Part shown: in pieces, positions 60,254 to 64,000 of the stretch
Position numbering within the stretch: the first letter of the stretch is position 1
Layout: each line of letters begins with the position of its first letter
From: Nocardia vinacea NBRC 16497
GTDB taxonomy: Bacteria; Actinomycetota; Actinomycetes; Mycobacteriales; Mycobacteriaceae
Length of the DNA stretch: 64,000 bases
Reading direction: 5' to 3'
Assembly (NCBI RefSeq): GCF_000308835.1
Contig: NZ_BAGN01000182.1
Location: 62,001-126,000, forward strand
Made by a program: the position numbers and the translations under genes
Notes under the pieces: generated by a model
Seen by the model: the letters and a program-made list of their open reading frames with translations, nothing else
The model's database searches: none
Told to the model about the DNA's origin: nothing

Positions 60254-60949
60254 TCATTTATGAATATGGTTGGTCTGGCTGCCATATGGCCCAACATTGA
60301 CGTTATACGAGTCTTTGACTGTGACGTTCATCGTCCCCATGCCGGACACCGGCGCGTCATCCAGCTGTTCCGGTGAGGATTCTTCAGCAGAAGGCGCAGA
60401 GTCGGCCCCTGTCTCTGATACCACCGAAGTCTCCTCAGGATCTTTTCTCACTTTTCCTTCTTCCTTGAGTAGGATTCTCGCAATTTCATGCTTAATATCT
60501 TGCGTCACACTTTGTAGAAGTTTTTCGTTCTGCGGCATTCCGGAGAGATCTCTCACATAATGCGCAAGCTTGGCGAAGAAATGCTTCGGGCTTTCGTACT
60601 CGTTCTCGATCTGTTTGCTCAGAGTCATCGGAAGAGGTGGTACCTGGAACATCAGTGCTGCTGCGTCCCGGTACGTCACTGTCGACTTCGGATCGGTCCG
60701 AGGGAGCCGCTCAGGCGGGAGTTGCTGTATCGCCAGCGCCAAGGTCTGACTAGTTGCCTCGATACGCCGCTGCTCCTCGCCCCAGGAGCCCGGGAACAGG
60801 GTTTCAACGATGCGAGCGAGTACGTCGATCTTGATCGGGCCGTTGCCCTCATGGTTTCCGAACGCCAAGGGAATACTTCGCTTGCGCAAACTTTCAAGCT
60901 GATCGAACAGCTTTTCCTGATCGCTCTTGACCACGACCTGCTCACCCAT
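60254..60949 (-). CDS. Soluble helical protein ending in the same VG-motif (candidate cytosolic partner)
   Basis: A 231-residue protein with no signal peptide or membrane helix. Residues 1-150 are helical (KLFDQLESLRKRSIPLAFGN, IVETLFPGSWGEEQRRIEAT, ALMFQVPPLPMTLSKQIENE), residues 165-205 are an acidic Ser/Glu linker, and the last 17 or so residues, SYNVNVGPYGSQTNHIH, repeat the motif found at the start of the membrane proteins. A globular domain, flexible linker and terminal motif is the layout of amyloid-motif signalling partners. First gene of the run. The helical domain is not one I know; it could be a death-fold-like adaptor or a transcription-linked helical domain. Confidence 0.65.
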   Translation of the reverse strand: MGEQVVVKSDQEKLFDQLESLRKRSIPLAFGNHEGNGPIKIDVLARIVETLFPGSWGEEQRRIEATSQTLALAIQQLPPERLPRTDPKSTVTYRDAAALMFQVPPLPMTLSKQIENEYESPKHFFAKLAHYVRDLSGMPQNEKLLQSVTQDIKHEIARILLKEEGKVRKDPEETSVVSETGADSAPSAEESSPEQLDDAPVSGMGTMNVTVKDSYNVNVGPYGSQTNHIHK

Positions 60950-61085
60950 GCGCCAAGTATCGCACCTTGGCTACCTCGACGTTACACAAGCGGAATTCAT
61001 CCCATCACCAAGTGGTCGCTTCCACGCCTGCCGCCGCTCGTCTGTCCGGGTCTCTTTTTCATGCCGGGAATGTTCATCTACACAA

Positions 61086-62120
61086 TTATGCCGTCACACT
61101 GGTGGCGCTATCTTGCCCAGCACTTGCTTGGTCTATGTTCTCTAGTACGTCCACCACATACCCAAGACCTCTATGGAAAATCGCCTCACTATTGAAATTA
61201 TCTCGAAGCGTCTTGTAGAGCCCCGGCTGCAACGCATTCAGCCGCCGCGCCACTTCACGCAGGCCATCGACATCATGTCGGGCTTTCAGCATGGCAGGCC
61301 ACAGGTCGGGATCCTTTTCCATTAGCATCTCTAAAGCCATAGCGGCGTGAGAAGACGGACTAGAGTTCAGACTCCCATCAGGGAGCCTGAAAGCATACTT
61401 CAGAGACATTGGGAGCTCCTTGTCGTACCCCTCATGGGTAGTCGTCATACTTCCGGACAGATTCAGCACGCCATTTTCCATGCCGATTTCTTCCAGGTAC
61501 TGCCCACGTGTGTAGTCGGCGAATGCTTCCTCAAGGAAGAGTCCTACTTTTTCCTCACCATAGGACCGAGTAACCTGTCCGCCGCGCGGAACCTCGATAT
61601 TTGGCAGGGTGCTATTTTCGGGCACGACGGCTCTCGTGATGTGGTGCGCATTGGTACCGTGAGCCTGTTCATGGACAATCAAGCTTTCGGTGATCTCCGG
61701 GCCACCGTTGGCCTCCTCAAGAGCTTTGCCGCGAAACACGACCGTAAGATCGAGGGGCGCTATGTACACCCCGCCTCGCTCCATGCTTTCGAACGGACCA
61801 ATAGTCTCAGTAATATGCTTCGTCAACTCCTCCTGTCGGTCATAAGACCACACGATCAGAGGGGATCTTCGCAGATCACGACTGGCGAAGAAAGAATCTA
61901 TCCGAGCCATGTTCAGGCCCTCAAGGTCTGAAGGAAATTTTTCGACAATTCCTTGCCGAAGCGCACGAAGATGGTTGTCGACATCTTCTGAAAAAACAAC
62001 CGGAGCCTCGACGGCTCTCAACACTCCGGAACCGAGCGTATGGAAATATTTAACATCCCGAGTTGAGACGGTTTCGATTGAAGATTTTTCAGATAGTTCT
62101 GGTTTATTTCGTTCCGACAT
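61086..62120 (-). CDS. HExxH metallopeptidase-like protein
   Basis: A 344-residue protein. SLIVHEQAHGTNAHHI (about residue 146) is a zinc HExxH helix, and EEAFADYTRGQYLEE about 50 residues later gives the downstream Glu of gluzincins. No signal peptide, so it should act in the cytosol. The N-terminal 110 residues are mixed. It lies 136 bp upstream of the seven-gene membrane array on the same strand and may be its effector; a separate role is possible. An 18-bp palindrome lies in its promoter region. Confidence 0.65.
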   Translation of the reverse strand: MSERNKPELSEKSSIETVSTRDVKYFHTLGSGVLRAVEAPVVFSEDVDNHLRALRQGIVEKFPSDLEGLNMARIDSFFASRDLRRSPLIVWSYDRQEELTKHITETIGPFESMERGGVYIAPLDLTVVFRGKALEEANGGPEITESLIVHEQAHGTNAHHITRAVVPENSTLPNIEVPRGGQVTRSYGEEKVGLFLEEAFADYTRGQYLEEIGMENGVLNLSGSMTTTHEGYDKELPMSLKYAFRLPDGSLNSSPSSHAAMALEMLMEKDPDLWPAMLKARHDVDGLREVARRLNALQPGLYKTLRDNFNSEAIFHRGLGYVVDVLENIDQASAGQDSATSVTA

Positions 62121-62480
62121 ATGTTTGTATTAAGTTTTGTCATAACCATTATTAGCATACCTTTGCATATTTTGCAATATGCCGCTCTGGTAAAGTTATG
62201 TAGTTTTAAGCAAGCGATTCGTACCGCTCAACTGGACGACATCGGCGCTGCTCGGGTTGAGGCCCGAAGACAACCGCCAAGGGCCAGTCCTGAAATCTGT
62301 CAAGGGTTCCAGTTCCGGTTTGAATACCGGTTCTCGGAGTTGTTTTATCGGCGAACATGGTCGAGAACCGTGCGCCGAACCGGCCCTCGAGTCCTGTTTC
62401 CTTCATTGCCGTCCTGGGATTCTTTTCATTAGCTTCTCCACCAGGAAAAGCCGACATAAGAACAGGAGAATCCATTGTTG
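62121..62480. other. Divergent intergenic region, AT-rich on the left
   Basis: About 360 bp between the metallopeptidase start and a small membrane protein. The first 100 bp are AT-rich and hold a palindrome. The rest (62220-62460) has short frames only. No RNA gene was recognised. Confidence 0.35.
62165..62182. promoter_or_regulatory. Palindrome, candidate operator of the metallopeptidase gene
   Basis: GCATATT-TTGC-AATATGC: perfect 7-bp arms around 4 bases, 45 bp upstream of the start codon in AT-rich DNA. The size and symmetry suit a dimeric repressor, and the position overlaps where the promoter should be. No matching site was seen elsewhere in the window. Confidence 0.45.
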
Positions 62481-62621
62481 ATGGTGCTGACAGTGTGGGC
62501 GTTTTTGATGCTCACCTACTTCATCGTCTTCCCGGATGTCGCCTTTCAGATCCACATGAAGCTCGCCAAGCGCTTCAGCCCGGATCCGAAGAAGCGGCAC
62601 CGGAAGGGAGGCCACCGCTAG
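62481..62621 (+). CDS. Small single-pass membrane protein, 46 residues
   Basis: MVLTVWAFLMLTYFIVFPDV forms one membrane helix, followed by a basic cytosolic tail (LAKRFSPDPKKRHRKGGHR). AGGAG lies at 62464-62468; TTG at 62475 or 62478 would be better spaced starts, adding one or two residues. It sits 91 bp before the OmpA-like lipoprotein gene on the same strand. Likely translated; role unknown. Confidence 0.5.
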   Translation: MVLTVWAFLMLTYFIVFPDVAFQIHMKLAKRFSPDPKKRHRKGGHR

Positions 62622-62712
62622 TCCTCCAAAGCTCGACCACTTGAGATGCGGGGCCGGAACCACCCGGCCCCGCTCCTTGTTCCTCGACCCTCCATCCAAA
62701 GGAGCACACGCT

Positions 62713-63918
62713 ATGTCCCTGAAGAACATCCGGTCGATCTTCGGCCAGCGGGTCGCCCATGAGGCCGCCCGTTACTTCGTCCTCATCCTGGCCTCCGCCA
62801 TCCTGCTGATCGGTCTCCTGTGCGGCTGCGCCTCGTCGCCCGCATCAGCACAGGCCACGGCCGTCACTATCGTCACGACCGCTACCAGCGCCGAACCCCG
62901 TCCGGCGCTGCCGGATTCGCTGGTCGCCGGCCTCACCAGTCTGGCCAAGACCTCGAAGCGGCCGGGCGACGCCACTGTCCGGATCATCAACTCCAGCACC
63001 GGTGATGTCGTAACTCGAGACCTGACCCCGGTTCGCCCCGGTGGCCAGGTCCAGCACGCCGACGCCGACGCCGATCGCCAGATCCACACGGCGATCGACC
63101 AGTTGGCCACCACCGTCGGGAACGTCCAAGCTCAGCAGCCCGGGATGAACGTGCTGGCGCTGCTGGACCGGGCCAGCCAGTTTCCTGGAGATATCGAGGT
63201 GGTGTCCTCGGGCCTCTCGACCAGCGATCCGTTGGACTTCCGGCAGCTCGGCTGGGATGCCAAACCCGACACCGTCATCGACAGCCTGGCGCGGCAAGGG
63301 CAACTGGCCAATCTGTCGGGCCGTCACGTGACGTTTCATGGCCTCGGTGTGAGCGCGGGCTCACAACCCACGCTGCCACCTTTCGCTCGCATGGCGGTGG
63401 AAACCCTGTGGACGCGGTTGTGCCAGCGAGCGCAGGCCGCCAGCTGCACGGTCGCACATGATGCGATAGCGACTGCGATGCCCGTAGCCAGCTTGCCGGT
63501 GCCAGTCGTGGCGATTCCGACCTCGGTGACCGATGGCGGCTGCCCGGTGTGGAGCAGCTTCAGCGATTCGGTGCTGCACTTCGCGCCGGGGAGCGCCACG
63601 CTGCCGACGAACGCCGACGATGCCCTCGCACCCATCGTGCAAGCCGCCGCGGGGTGCAACATCCAGTCCATCGACGTCACCGGGCATGTGGCGGATATCG
63701 GCAATGGTCGCGACGACGGCGACTTGTCCGGCCAGCGTGCCCGTGCGGTGGCGGATCGCCTTGTTGCGCTGGGGATTCCGCGTAATCAGATCGGCGACGT
63801 CGTCGGCCATGGCACCAGCGAGCCGGTCATCCCGAACTTCACCGCAGGTGCGTTCGACGAGTCGAAGGCGCAGCAGAACCGACGTGTCGAACTGACCTTC
63901 CATCGCGGTGGCCGGTGA
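62713..63918 (+). CDS. OmpA-domain lipoprotein
   Basis: 401 residues from ATG 62713, preceded by AAAGGAGCACACGC. N-terminal signal RYFVLILASAILLIGLLCGC with the lipobox LLCGC. The middle (about 60-260) is an alpha/beta domain (VRIINSSTGDVVTRDLTPV, GMNVLALLDRASQFPGDIEV). The C-terminal 120 residues are OmpA-like: VLHFAPGSATLPTNADDALA, IDVTGHVADIGNGRDDGDLS, QRARAVADRLVALGIPRNQI, GHGTSEPV, NRRVELTF. Probably anchored outside the membrane and holding peptidoglycan; such proteins occur in nocardial conjugative or secretion loci. A further gene starts at 63981. Confidence 0.82.
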   Translation: MSLKNIRSIFGQRVAHEAARYFVLILASAILLIGLLCGCASSPASAQATAVTIVTTATSAEPRPALPDSLVAGLTSLAKTSKRPGDATVRIINSSTGDVVTRDLTPVRPGGQVQHADADADRQIHTAIDQLATTVGNVQAQQPGMNVLALLDRASQFPGDIEVVSSGLSTSDPLDFRQLGWDAKPDTVIDSLARQGQLANLSGRHVTFHGLGVSAGSQPTLPPFARMAVETLWTRLCQRAQAASCTVAHDAIATAMPVASLPVPVVAIPTSVTDGGCPVWSSFSDSVLHFAPGSATLPTNADDALAPIVQAAAGCNIQSIDVTGHVADIGNGRDDGDLSGQRARAVADRLVALGIPRNQIGDVVGHGTSEPVIPNFTAGAFDESKAQQNRRVELTFHRGGR

Positions 63919-63980
63919 TGTCCGGCGATCGCATGGCTCCCCCACAACCTGCATCCCCCAACCAGATTGGAGACACCACT

Positions 63981-64000
63981 ATGACCATTCATTCCCCTGT
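63981..64000 (+). CDS. Start of a gene cut by the window edge
   Basis: ATG at 63981 (MTIHSPV...) preceded at 8 bases by GGAGACACC. Only seven codons are inside the window, so the product cannot be named. It follows the OmpA lipoprotein gene by 62 bp and is probably in the same operon. Confidence 0.5.

Noticed and set aside
1..64000. CRISPR array
   Set aside because: No series of regularly spaced identical repeats was seen anywhere in the window.

Overview
The window looks like an accessory island, or part of a large plasmid, of a high-GC mycolic-type actinomycete, most likely Nocardia or a close relative. Pointers are two Lsr2 proteins, WXG100 proteins with an ESX-type toxin, a DUF6907 protein, XRE-TPR and TetR regulators, and an enzyme of the mycothiol ligase (MshC) type. 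Base composition looks lower in GC than is usual for such genomes, genes are short and often orphan, and broken genes are common. No integrase, replication gene or CRISPR array was seen. One tRNA-Ser(UGA) gene (17327-17411) is the only RNA gene identified.

Left part (1-22 kb) is a dense defence region: a two-gene Gabija-like system (OLD-family nuclease plus UvrD-like helicase), an ISAs1 transposase remnant next to a deleted copy of a recombinase-type HTH gene, an EACC1-caspase pair, a uracil-DNA-glycosylase-like protein coupled to a PD-(D/E)XK-like protein, a protein carrying a domesticated IS5-type DUF4096 domain, a GIY-YIG-like protein, Lsr2, a Shedu nuclease, a type III restriction-modification pair, an NYN-LOTUS-like protein, a DUF6615-like nuclease candidate and a large HEIHH metalloprotein.

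Middle part (22-44 kb): a DUF4236 protein whose 5' end recurs as a broken copy on the far side of an IS110 transposase that is fused in frame to a complete Lsr2 domain; two membrane proteins; a minus-strand run with two WXG100 proteins, a second EACC1-caspase pair (the caspase has a membrane segment and an outer beta-propeller), an ESX-type toxin ending in a GH-E nuclease domain, an ankyrin protein (probable immunity) and a YbaB-like protein; a membrane sensor with an amyloid-type signalling motif; then regulators and small actinobacterial genes, including a frameshifted TetR gene.

Right part (44-64 kb) holds the two most unusual systems. At 44706-53067 eight minus-strand genes form a probable operon: an MshC-type ligase, two ATP-grasp ligases, a nucleotidyltransferase-fold protein, a full-length second cysteinyl-tRNA synthetase and three different Fe(II)/2-oxoglutarate oxygenases. 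This looks like an unrecognised biosynthetic cluster for a cysteine-containing, tailored small molecule. At 53982-60949 (with a HExxH protein just upstream at 61086-62120) seven tightly packed genes encode a soluble helical protein and six single-pass membrane proteins. Five of the membrane proteins start with one shared short motif (N-x-x-V-G-x-H/N-G-x-Q/I), and the soluble protein ends with the same motif. I infer a membrane receptor array joined to a cytosolic partner by a RHIM/BASS-like amyloid motif. The window closes with an OmpA-domain lipoprotein.

All functions are read from motifs and gene order by eye; no search was run.
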